64,000 nt of DNA from NCBI GenBank assembly GCA_014382365.1, contig JACNJW010000039.1:62001-126000 (forward strand), given 5' to 3'. Shown here piece by piece: positions 34,268 through 42,287 of this stretch. Source of the stretch: SAR324 cluster bacterium (GTDB lineage Bacteria > SAR324 > NAC60-12). Position 1 is the first letter of the stretch, and every line of letters begins with the position of its first letter. The position numbers and the translations under genes are program-made. The notes under the pieces are model-generated. The model was not told where the DNA came from and did no database searches. It saw only the letters and a program-made list of their open reading frames with translations.

Positions 34268-35658
34268 AAGCATTTCCCCGTTTAACAAGCCAGCAGGCTG
34301 AGTTAGGAAAAATCGTGCTGACTACTGCAGTTTTAACCATCGTTTTTGCTGAAATATACGCGCTCTTTGCCGCAGCTGCCAGAACTCCAGGGGTTTATCA
34401 ATGGTTGCCTGGATCGAATTTTTTCTATGTGGCTCTGGTGACTCATGTCAATTTGTCGATAGTAATTTGGTTTCTGGTATTTACGGGATTACTGGCCATG
34501 ATCTCTCAAGTAATCCTGAAACCTCTTTCCGGAATGGCACGCCTCAGCATCGGCACGGGAGTGGCCTTTGCCGCAAGTGGAATGACTTTGATCGTCCTTG
34601 CCCCATTTTTAGGAGCGGATTCTCCGATCATGGCTAATTATATTCCTGTACTGAATCATCCGCTCTTTTTTAGTGCTCTCGGTTTATTATTTTTCGGAAT
34701 CAGTGTAATGCTCAGTTTTGCGTTTTGGAAAAGTAATTCCAATCAAAGTGTAGACTGGCATGCAGAATTTGCTTACGGAATCAGAATGGCTGGGCTGACT
34801 TTTGGAGTAGCTATGTTTTGTTTCCTGCTGGCTTTCTGGAAACTTGAAGGCACTCCTGACACATTGCCTTATTTTGAAACATTTTTCTGGGGCGGTGGGC
34901 ACATTCTGCAATTTGTAAACACTCTGGCTATGCTTTCCTGCTGGATTTTACTCGCACATTTATCTTTAAAAAAATTACCATTATCTTCTTTTGTGCTTAA
35001 AGTTCTGTTGAGTAGTGTTTTCCTTTTTGCTCTGCCTGCACCGTTCTTTTATTTTTTCTATGGACCGCAGGAAGCGGAACTAATCGATGGTTTTACTTTT
35101 TTGATGCGCTGGGGACTTGGCCCGGCTACGATCCCAATTGGAGGTGTAATTGTCTGGAAACTTTTTAAACAACGCCGAAGCGTTGATTGGAAATCACCAT
35201 ACAGCACTTCTTTGCTCGCATCCATTTCTTTATTCGCATACGGTGGAATAATAGGCGCACTGATTGACCATAGTAATGTAAAAATTCCAGCCCATTATCA
35301 TGGTGTGATAGGCGCGGTTACATTGTCATTTATGGGAGCAAGTTACGCTCTCCTTCCTGCTTTAGGAAAAATCTGGAAAAAAAGCCGAATGATTTTTTGG
35401 CAACCGATTTTATGCGGAGGAGGTGGAGTGCTTTTTGTGACAGGCATGTATTGGGCGGGAACTCACGGAGTTGCACGTAAAGTCTCCGGAGCAGCACAGG
35501 GTCTGGATAATCTCGGCAAAATGATAGGTATGTCTTTGATGGGACTTGGAGGATTGGTTACTTTGTTCGGTGTGGTCGCCTTTGTTGCCGTTGTTTTGAG
35601 AGCACTTTATCCGAAAACCGTTCCGCTCAAACTGACAAATTTAGTGCTTAGAAAATAG
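34264..35658 (+). CDS. Heme-copper subunit I homologue lacking the CuB histidine pair
   Basis: A 464-residue protein with about 12 helices. Heme ligands of the superfamily are kept: H61 in THVNLS, H344 and H346 in PAHYH. Helix VI has H213 in GGGHILQF, but the position of the usual His pair reads DGFTFLMRWGLGP (about residues 275-286) with no His. The site could therefore bind hemes but not a standard CuB or FeB. It resembles NorB/cbb3-like short subunits rather than the B-family protein at 27266. It begins inside the stop of the heme c protein, suggesting the two form a complex. Role unknown; NO binding, electron transfer or sensing are possible. Confidence 0.7.
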   Translation: MKAFPRLTSQQAELGKIVLTTAVLTIVFAEIYALFAAAARTPGVYQWLPGSNFFYVALVTHVNLSIVIWFLVFTGLLAMISQVILKPLSGMARLSIGTGVAFAASGMTLIVLAPFLGADSPIMANYIPVLNHPLFFSALGLLFFGISVMLSFAFWKSNSNQSVDWHAEFAYGIRMAGLTFGVAMFCFLLAFWKLEGTPDTLPYFETFFWGGGHILQFVNTLAMLSCWILLAHLSLKKLPLSSFVLKVLLSSVFLFALPAPFFYFFYGPQEAELIDGFTFLMRWGLGPATIPIGGVIVWKLFKQRRSVDWKSPYSTSLLASISLFAYGGIIGALIDHSNVKIPAHYHGVIGAVTLSFMGASYALLPALGKIWKKSRMIFWQPILCGGGGVLFVTGMYWAGTHGVARKVSGAAQGLDNLGKMIGMSLMGLGGLVTLFGVVAFVAVVLRALYPKTVPLKLTNLVLRK

Positions 35659-35724
35659 TTTCCCCTAAATATACTTGAAAACTGCTCAGATATTGTTAAG
35701 TAAAACCCTTTCAAAATCTTTTCC

Positions 35725-35768
35725 TAGTTAAATTTACGTATTGACCCAGATTCTTTAACATTTAGACT
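35725..35768 (+). promoter_or_regulatory. Candidate operator and promoter upstream of the CHAT gene
   Basis: TAGTTA-AATT-TACGTA (35725-35740) has one perfect half of the shared palindrome. TTGACC (35741-35746) could be the -35 box and TAGACT (35763-35768) the -10 box, placing the operator centre near -42. The promoter would read toward the CHAT gene. Confidence 0.5.
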
Positions 35769-35899
35769 ATTGGGTTATTCTGTCTGAAATTTGAAAACCG
35801 GTTTGCTGTTATGTTGAGAGGCAGTAAATTTACAGCTTATGTTTTCTCAAAAAGTGTTTTCATAAGTTAGAGTGACCTGTAAACAACTGAAATTATCTA

Positions 35900-36130
35900 G
35901 TTTACAACGAGGCACAAATATGGGGTTTTCTGTAGAGACACCTTTGAGGTAGAGCCATGGTAATGTCGCTTCCAGGGATCTCGTTTTTCTGACGTAAGGT
36001 GGAACCAATGCAGAACGAAAAGTGAGTGGCTCACCTATAACTCTTTTACCTTTCAAACAACTCCCAAGTTTGATAAAGTCGTGGTCTCTAAAACATTTCA
36101 ACGATAGTGTTGATTTGCTGTGATTTGCAG
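35900..36130 (-). pseudogene. Relic of an IS256-family transposase N-terminus
   Basis: The minus-strand frame contains RSALVPPYVRKTRSLEATLP followed by WLYLKGVST, matching the conserved N-terminal region of IS256/mutator transposases (pattern PPYxRRxKSxExxxPWLYLKGIST). The homology ends abruptly after this segment and the catalytic DDE part is absent. It is a fragment, not an active element. Confidence 0.6.
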
Positions 36131-36155
36131 CTAAATCGTCCTTTATCAAAACTTG

Positions 36156-38654
36156 ATGAAAATTATAATCCAAGTTCTTTGTTTTACACTACTGACAGGT
36201 TGTCTGGCAGTTGATCTTCCTGATTTTGAGCGCAGTTCCATAAAACCGAAATATTCAACAGAAAAAATTGAACAGTTCATAAATGCCGGCCCAGTACCGC
36301 GCAGTACTCTTCCCACTACACTTCTTCCAAATAAAACTGTCAGAATGCCAAGTGTGGGCGAAAAAAACCCATATGGAGTTATTATTACACCTGAACTGGA
36401 ATTAGCTTATAACACATATTTAGGAGGAGACGGAGAAATAGCGCTAAAGGCGCTTGATGCTGCAGAGGCTCAGGCTACCGAACCAAGAACAACCTGGCAG
36501 ATATCATTTTTACGGGTACAGATTTTAATGATGATGGGTCGCTCTGCAGATGCTGAAGTTGAAATTGAGCGCACAATGATACGAGAAAAAGTATTCATGG
36601 GACATTCGATGAACAGCTTGGCCCTGCGCTCTTCTATTAGTATTTGGCTTGGAGATTATGCCCGGGCAAAAGAGGATGCTGTGACGGTTCTGATTGGGAT
36701 AGGAGACTGGCATCTTCCAACTTTCTATACCGGACCTCCTTCAAACAATAATGAGTTGTATGCAGTTGCAACAGCAAAAGGGCGTGCCCTGATAATTTTA
36801 GGAGGAGCACTCTATTTTGAAAAAAAATACGAGTTAGCTTACCGCTGGTTGGAAGCCGCAGAGCAGCATTTTAATGATGTTCATTATGTCAGCAACCATT
36901 TTATTTACGGTAGATTAAATAAAGTTCATGCTGACAGTTATTACGGTCGTGCCATTAATCTGGCTTTTTTAGCATCAGCAGACCTGGTCCGCACAAAATC
37001 TACTACTAAAGCTTATTCTCTCTATAAAAGAAGTCTACAATTCTTCCGGACGCTCGGTTACAAACAGGGTGAAGTAATCGTAGAGGCATTCCGTGCCTAT
37101 GCACTCTTCAGGGTAGGCAAAGCGGAAATGGCCAATCAGGCTGCAAAAAAAGCTCTTGATCTGGCGCGTCTCTATGGTTTTCCTGATTTTATTTGGCGCA
37201 TTCAGGGGCTGCATGGAAAAATGCTCTATCAGCAAAAACGTTACAAGGAAGCTGAAGCTGCTTTCCGCAGTGCACAGGCCAGTCTGGATCAAATTTCAGG
37301 TGCCCTGCAGGGAGATCATGCTAAAACCCGTTTTGGAGTAGGCAAAGATGATATTGCGCATAACTTGATAAAACTCGATCTGCGCAGCAAAAATTATGTT
37401 AATTTGTTTGCCGATATGGAACGCGGACGTGCCCGTACTTTTGTTAATACACTGGCCAACAGAAAAATTGAAGAAAGTCGTGAACGTGAAACTGCACAGG
37501 CTATCCGTAAACTGGAAGCCAGAATTATTCAGTTCCGCTTGAAACGTTATGCTCCTTATGCTGTTGACACTGAACTGCTCAAAGAGGAAGAACTTTTACT
37601 GAAACAGCGAAAACAATTACTGTTGAAACTTCGTCAGGCAGATCCTGAACTGGCAGATGTCTTTGCAGTCTCAGTGTCTTCGCTGGCTGATATTCAAAAA
37701 CGTCTTCGTTCAACTGAAACTTTGGTCTATGCCCTGCCTGTCAAGGGCAATGACAAATTGAAACTGCTGATAGTTCAAAGTGAGAGAGTTAAGATTAAGA
37801 CTCTTAATTTGACCATGCTTGAACTGCAGGAAGGACTGGATGTATTTGCAAATGCTCTTGGTCTTGAGGAAGAAGAAAACGAAGCCATCCAGATTCTGGC
37901 TGCTGGACTTGCTCCTCAATCCTGGATTAACGGCAGTGTAGTTTATTTTGTGCCAGCTGATGTTCTGCATTTTGTGCCCTGGGGCGTTTTTGATTTGCAG
38001 ACACCTATAGTGATTCTGCCTAATGGTGGCTGGTTACTGCGTCGCCCAAAGCCGATTCTTACTGAATCTCCTATCAGTATTGTCGGTGGTCCGGAATTTG
38101 GGGGCGACCTGATACCATTACCGGGTGCACGTGCAGAAGCAAAAAGTCTGGCTGCATTGTACAAAGTCAAACCTCTGTTGGGAAAAGAGGCCAGTGAGTC
38201 TTCATTGAGATTAAGTCTTGGACGTGGAGTTAAAGTGCTGCATCTGGCAACACATGGACAATATTCAGCAAAAGAACCACTTGATTCCGCAATCTATTTG
38301 AGCCGGAATGGACATGCTAAAGCTTTGACTGCACAAGCAATCTATGAGAGACCATTAGCTGCACAGCTCGTAGTTCTTTCCGGTTGTGAAACCGGCCTGG
38401 GAAAAAGAGTCTCCGGAGAAGACTTACTTGGGTTAACCCGCAGTTTTTATCTTGGTGGAACACTGGCGGTGCTTGGTAGTTTGTGGACGATTGAAGACGA
38501 AGGAACACGGGAATTCATGGAGGTTTTTCATCAACAGGCTTCAGGAGGTAAACTGGCACAAGCCTGGTTGACTGCAAGAAACACACTCAAAGCAAAGGGT
38601 TATGCTCCTTCAGTTTACGGTGCTTTCGTCCTGGGCGGAGCAGAGAGTTTGTGA
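36156..38654 (+). CDS. TPR-CHAT lipoprotein (caspase-like protease)
   Basis: An 832-residue protein with a lipoprotein signal (LLTGC, Cys at residue 16), tetratricopeptide-like helical repeats over about residues 85-460, a charged coiled-coil stretch, and a C-terminal CHAT domain. The caspase-type pair is intact: H700 in HLATHGQ and C744 in LSGCETG, followed by the usual GEDLLGLTRSFYLGG. CHAT proteases cleave protein partners in regulatory or defence settings. A lipid-anchored, presumably periplasmic, version among respiratory genes is unexpected. No obvious substrate or partner gene is adjacent. Confidence 0.85.
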   Translation: MKIIIQVLCFTLLTGCLAVDLPDFERSSIKPKYSTEKIEQFINAGPVPRSTLPTTLLPNKTVRMPSVGEKNPYGVIITPELELAYNTYLGGDGEIALKALDAAEAQATEPRTTWQISFLRVQILMMMGRSADAEVEIERTMIREKVFMGHSMNSLALRSSISIWLGDYARAKEDAVTVLIGIGDWHLPTFYTGPPSNNNELYAVATAKGRALIILGGALYFEKKYELAYRWLEAAEQHFNDVHYVSNHFIYGRLNKVHADSYYGRAINLAFLASADLVRTKSTTKAYSLYKRSLQFFRTLGYKQGEVIVEAFRAYALFRVGKAEMANQAAKKALDLARLYGFPDFIWRIQGLHGKMLYQQKRYKEAEAAFRSAQASLDQISGALQGDHAKTRFGVGKDDIAHNLIKLDLRSKNYVNLFADMERGRARTFVNTLANRKIEESRERETAQAIRKLEARIIQFRLKRYAPYAVDTELLKEEELLLKQRKQLLLKLRQADPELADVFAVSVSSLADIQKRLRSTETLVYALPVKGNDKLKLLIVQSERVKIKTLNLTMLELQEGLDVFANALGLEEEENEAIQILAAGLAPQSWINGSVVYFVPADVLHFVPWGVFDLQTPIVILPNGGWLLRRPKPILTESPISIVGGPEFGGDLIPLPGARAEAKSLAALYKVKPLLGKEASESSLRLSLGRGVKVLHLATHGQYSAKEPLDSAIYLSRNGHAKALTAQAIYERPLAAQLVVLSGCETGLGKRVSGEDLLGLTRSFYLGGTLAVLGSLWTIEDEGTREFMEVFHQQASGGKLAQAWLTARNTLKAKGYAPSVYGAFVLGGAESL

Positions 38655-38701
38655 AGATCTTAATCCAGCAAGCTTGATGAACTCGTTAAAAGCCCTATGA
38701 G

Positions 38702-38720
38702 CGTGTCATTTTGAGCGAAA
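38702..38720. repeat. Single arm of the palindromic repeat seen at 4124
   Basis: CGTGTCATTTTGAGCGAAA resembles the right arm of the element at 4124-4211 read in reverse. No second arm was found nearby, so this is probably a decayed copy. Confidence 0.4.
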
Positions 38721-38927
38721 TTATTTTTAGTTGCTGCCATCTTATTCAGCAGTGCACTCAGTGATTTTGTTATCAGACCAAAAGCTACTCTCACCTGGCG
38801 AAAAAATTTTGAATCGATGTGCTCAAAAATACTACGGTTTTGGTCCCGTTGGATGGGACGTCTAAATGTTTTACTGGGTTTTACTGCAGTATTTTTTGGG
38901 GTGATATTAGTGCGTGGTTCATTTTAA
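38715..38927 (+). pseudogene. Start-less membrane-protein fragment
   Basis: An open frame of 70 codons without a good start codon encodes LVAAILFSSALSDFVIRPKA near its beginning and ends in LLGFTAVFFGVILVRGSF before TAA. Hydrophobic ends around a basic middle suggest the C-terminus of a small integral membrane protein, vaguely like DUF4149 proteins. It begins inside the repeat arm, so it may be a gene cut by that repeat. Confidence 0.3.
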
Positions 38928-39451
38928 TAAATATTTTGAAAAAAACTCTCCAATAAGTGCTGAAAACTTTTTCTTCTTCAACTATCTCCAAAGACATCCT
39001 TTTTCTAAACTTCCTTTACTACGGTGAATTGATGTTGGCTCTTTACTGAGCAAACACTTCTCACTGTCTTTCTTACATCTAAGGACTTTTAGCTCCGGTG
39101 CTAATTAAACTCACTATTACAGTGAGATAAACTTCAGTAATTGTCATTGTGCTGGGACATGCTTTACCGAAAAAAATCTACCAATTTCTTTTAAAAAATT
39201 AGTACTACGTAAATTTACGTAGGTAAATTTGCGTATTGACGCTCTAAATCATTTTTATCAAGATACTGCTCATAGAAATGATTTACTTTATTGTAAATCT
39301 GGATTAAGAGACGTATCAAACACCAAAGTTTATAATATTCAGAAAACTGTGTCTGCAGAAAACTGGATTTAGAATCGGAGAAAGTTTCATACGAGGCCTC
39401 ACTAGATCAGTGTTTTTTCTTAAAAACCTGGAAACCATTTAAGGAGATATC
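38928..39451. other. Intergenic region before the iodate-reductase-like operon
   Basis: About 520 bases of AT-rich DNA. The only feature I can support is the double operator and promoter at 39206-39241. Confidence 0.55.
39206..39241 (+). promoter_or_regulatory. Double palindromic operator before the idr-like operon
   Basis: TACGTAAATTTACGTA (39206-39221) is a perfect 16-base palindrome and the best copy of the shared motif. It overlaps a second, weaker copy TAGGTA-AATT-TGCGTA (39220-39235). TTGACG (39236-39241) follows directly as a possible -35 box. The gene starts 210 bases further on. Confidence 0.6.
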
Positions 39452-40561
39452 ATGCGCACATTGTTTATTTTTTTCGTGGCTGGTGTACTGACTGCGACCA
39501 CCTCGCTTTTGTTAGCTGGAAGTGGTTTTGGACAAGCACTACCTGTCGTGAAAATTAATGCAAAAAAGGCTGCCTTAGGCAAGCGTCTATTTTTCGATGA
39601 ACGCCTCTCAGGTGACGGTGCCTTAAGTTGTGCCAGTTGTCATATACCGGAGAAAGGATTTGCAGACGGCAAGCCACTCTCTAGTGCTTATCCCGGAACA
39701 GAAGGATTCCGCAACACACCAACATTGATCAACACTGTGCACAAAAAAAGCCTGGGCATACCTTGGTTTCATGATGGTCGGATAGGAACTAATCTGAATG
39801 ATGTTACACGTGATCAAATTACAGAGACAATTTGGATGAACATGGACATGCGGATTATGCAGGAGCGTGTCAAGCAGGACCCTGTTTATCGCAAAATGTT
39901 CAAGGATGTGGGCATGGGCGAACCTTCCAACGGCAAGGTCCGTAAGTTGATTCCAGAATACCTCAAAACTTTAACTTCTCGCAATGTACCTTTCGATCAG
40001 GGAAAAATGAGCGCTGCAGCCAAAAAAGGAGAAGCTTTGTTCAAAGGCAAAGGCGGATGTGCACAATGTCACAATGGACCTCTCTTTACGGACGGGCAAG
40101 CCCACAATCTAGGAGTTCCGGAAAATCAGGATATTTTCAAAGAGCCTTTGCGTCACATTACTTTCGTAGCCTTCAACATGTTTATGGGTAACGAAAACTT
40201 CATGAATCTACGCCGTGATCCGGGTGCACATGTGATTAATCACTATGCGGATGGACGTGATATGGGTAAGTTTTTTACACCAACTCTACGTGAGCTGAAA
40301 CAGACCGCACCTTACATGCACAACGGTATGCTGGCTTCGTTGAAAGACGTAGTTACCTTTTACAACAAAGGCGGAGGTAACGATCCAAACAAAGATTCAC
40401 GGTTGAAACCTCTGGGCATGTCGGCTCAGGAGCAGGCGAACATAGTGGCTTTTCTGGAGTCACTTTCCGGAGACCCGTTAACAGGTCCGGAACACGTCTA
40501 TGGCGAAAGTATTTCGCAAAAATATGATCCAATTCCGAATTGGTTGACGGTAGAAAATTAA
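39452..40561 (+). CDS. Diheme cytochrome c peroxidase-like protein, IdrP1/P2-type
   Basis: A 369-residue secreted protein of the bacterial CcpA/MauG family: signal peptide, then two heme sites CASCH and CAQCH, with KRLFFDERLSGDG near the N-terminus and the downstream TAPYMHNGMLASLKDVVTFYN typical of the family. The two peroxidase-like genes are followed directly by Rieske and AioA-family genes, the set that defines iodate reductase loci (IdrA, IdrB, IdrP1, IdrP2), where these peroxidases are proposed to remove H2O2 formed during iodate reduction. AAGGAGATATC precedes the ATG. P1 versus P2 cannot be decided here. Confidence 0.85.
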   Translation: MRTLFIFFVAGVLTATTSLLLAGSGFGQALPVVKINAKKAALGKRLFFDERLSGDGALSCASCHIPEKGFADGKPLSSAYPGTEGFRNTPTLINTVHKKSLGIPWFHDGRIGTNLNDVTRDQITETIWMNMDMRIMQERVKQDPVYRKMFKDVGMGEPSNGKVRKLIPEYLKTLTSRNVPFDQGKMSAAAKKGEALFKGKGGCAQCHNGPLFTDGQAHNLGVPENQDIFKEPLRHITFVAFNMFMGNENFMNLRRDPGAHVINHYADGRDMGKFFTPTLRELKQTAPYMHNGMLASLKDVVTFYNKGGGNDPNKDSRLKPLGMSAQEQANIVAFLESLSGDPLTGPEHVYGESISQKYDPIPNWLTVEN

Positions 40562-40571
40562 AGGAGCAGTA

Positions 40572-41705
40572 ATGAAATATTTGATCAAAAGGTTTTTGGC
40601 CTTAATTCTGGCAGGTTTGATTTTGCCAACCGGACTTCTGGCTTCCGGAGATCCGGACAGAGATGCACCACTTGATGCGTTAGGACCCGTTCCGGTGCAG
40701 CTGGATAATAAGCAGACTGCAGATAAAATAGCGCTGGGTAAAATGCTTTTCTTTGACCCGCGACTTGGTGGTGACGCTTCGGTTGCCTGTTCGGACTGTC
40801 ACAGTCCAAAAGAAGGCTGGTCTTTTGCTGCTCCGATTAGTCGCGGTTATCCCGCTACAATCCATTGGAGGAGTAGTCAAACTGTTATCAACTCTGCTTA
40901 TTACAGCAAATTGTTTTGGGCTGGCTCGTCAAAGTCCCTGGAAGCACAGGCTCCGTCTGCCGCAAAAGGCGGAGTGGCTGGAAACGGAGAAAACGACGTA
41001 ATGGAAGCCAGGTTGGCTTTTATTCCTGAATACCGCAAATTATTCCGGGATGTTTTCGGGGACGAATGGCCGCTGATTGGCAATGCCTGGAAAGCCATTG
41101 CTGCCTTTGAGCGTACTTTGGTTCAGCGGGATACCCCGTTTGATAAGTATATGCTGGGTGACGGAGCAGCACTTGGAGAAGCTCAAAAGAGAGGTCTGGC
41201 ACTCTTTGAAGGCAAAGCGAACTGTGTTGAGTGTCATAACAGTGCCCTGTTTTCCGATCAAAAATTTTACAACCTTGGTGTACCCCGCCATGATGGTTGG
41301 ATAGATGACGGTTTGAAGCAGATAACCTTTCGCTTTGAGTTATACGCCAAGGGTGTTACAGAAAAAGATTACCGCAGTTTGAAGGATGATCCGGGCTTGT
41401 ACTTCCGTACTAAGCAACAGCGTGATAAAGGTAAGTTCCGTACTCCAAGTTTGCGCTATTTAGTTTACACAGCACCGTATATGCACAACGGAGCATTTTT
41501 TGACTTGGAAGAGGTAATTGACTTTTACAACGAAGGCGGAGGAACTAATGATTTTGCTGCCAACAAAACTAAAATTTTGAAACCTCTGGGTTTGACTGAT
41601 GATGAAAAAGAGGATTTGTTGGCTTTTCTGGAAAGTTTGAGCGGAGAAGAAATTCTGATGGATGCTCCGAGACTACCAAAATATCAACCCTTAGCTAAGG
41701 ACTAA
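40572..41705 (+). CDS. Second diheme cytochrome c peroxidase-like protein, IdrP1/P2-type
   Basis: A 377-residue secreted paralogue of the preceding protein, with heme sites CSDCH and CVECH and the conserved GKMLFFDPRLGGD and TAPYMHNGAFFDLEEVIDFYN. It starts ten bases after the first gene with AAAGGAGCAGTA before the ATG. The close spacing and matching ribosome sites across all four genes show a single operon. Confidence 0.85.
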   Translation: MKYLIKRFLALILAGLILPTGLLASGDPDRDAPLDALGPVPVQLDNKQTADKIALGKMLFFDPRLGGDASVACSDCHSPKEGWSFAAPISRGYPATIHWRSSQTVINSAYYSKLFWAGSSKSLEAQAPSAAKGGVAGNGENDVMEARLAFIPEYRKLFRDVFGDEWPLIGNAWKAIAAFERTLVQRDTPFDKYMLGDGAALGEAQKRGLALFEGKANCVECHNSALFSDQKFYNLGVPRHDGWIDDGLKQITFRFELYAKGVTEKDYRSLKDDPGLYFRTKQQRDKGKFRTPSLRYLVYTAPYMHNGAFFDLEEVIDFYNEGGGTNDFAANKTKILKPLGLTDDEKEDLLAFLESLSGEEILMDAPRLPKYQPLAKD

Positions 41706-41714
41706 AGGAGAATT

Positions 41715-42275
41715 ATGAAAAAAACAGAAAGCGAAGGGAAAGCAACAGTGAAGCAAAGTGGTTGTGCTCTCTCAAGACGAAAATTTTTATTTTACAGCGG
41801 AACTGCACTGACGACAAGTACAGTTCTGCTGCAGATTCCTGGTGTTTTAAAAGCAAGGGAAGCACATGTGGCCACTTATCCCAGAAAGTTGATTGGCAAG
41901 ATGAGCCAGTTAAAACTCGATCAACCAGTGAATTTTAATTATCCGGATGATGGACTAAACGCCACCAGTGTTCTAGTCAAACTGGGACAGAAAGCTGGAG
42001 GAGGAGTAGGAAAACAACAGGATGTTGTGGCTTTCAATACTATTTGTACTCACCAGGGCGGACCACTGCTGGGCAGTTATAACAAAGAATATAAAACTCT
42101 TGGCCAATGTCCTTTTCATCTGACCACTTACGATTTGACACGCTACGGTATTATTGTTTCCGGACAGGCTTATCAAAGTTTGCCGCAAGTGTTGCTGGAA
42201 GTAAAAGGAGACAGTATTTACGCAGTTGGCGTGATGGGACTGATCTTTGGCAGAAATAACAATTTGATTGGATAA
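41715..42275 (+). CDS. idrB: Rieske [2Fe-2S] subunit of an AioB/IdrB-type enzyme
   Basis: A 186-residue protein with a Tat signal (SRRKFLFYSGTAL) and a Rieske site: CTH in TICTHQGGPL and CPFH in GQCPFHLTTYD. The extra disulfide cysteines of many Rieske proteins are missing (CTHQGG, not CTHxGC; CPFH, not CPCH). It would pass electrons between the molybdopterin subunit and periplasmic cytochromes. Order Rieske-then-catalytic is that of aio/idr operons for this pair. ATG preceded by AAAGGAGAATT. Confidence 0.85.
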   Translation: MKKTESEGKATVKQSGCALSRRKFLFYSGTALTTSTVLLQIPGVLKAREAHVATYPRKLIGKMSQLKLDQPVNFNYPDDGLNATSVLVKLGQKAGGGVGKQQDVVAFNTICTHQGGPLLGSYNKEYKTLGQCPFHLTTYDLTRYGIIVSGQAYQSLPQVLLEVKGDSIYAVGVMGLIFGRNNNLIG

Positions 42276-42287
42276 AAGGAGATAAAC

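Larger units (their letters stand above)
35659..36155. other. Intergenic region with operator and IS relic
   Basis: A 497-base gap. It holds the candidate operator/promoter at 35725-35768 and a minus-strand IS256-type relic from about 35900. Nothing else was recognised. Confidence 0.6.
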
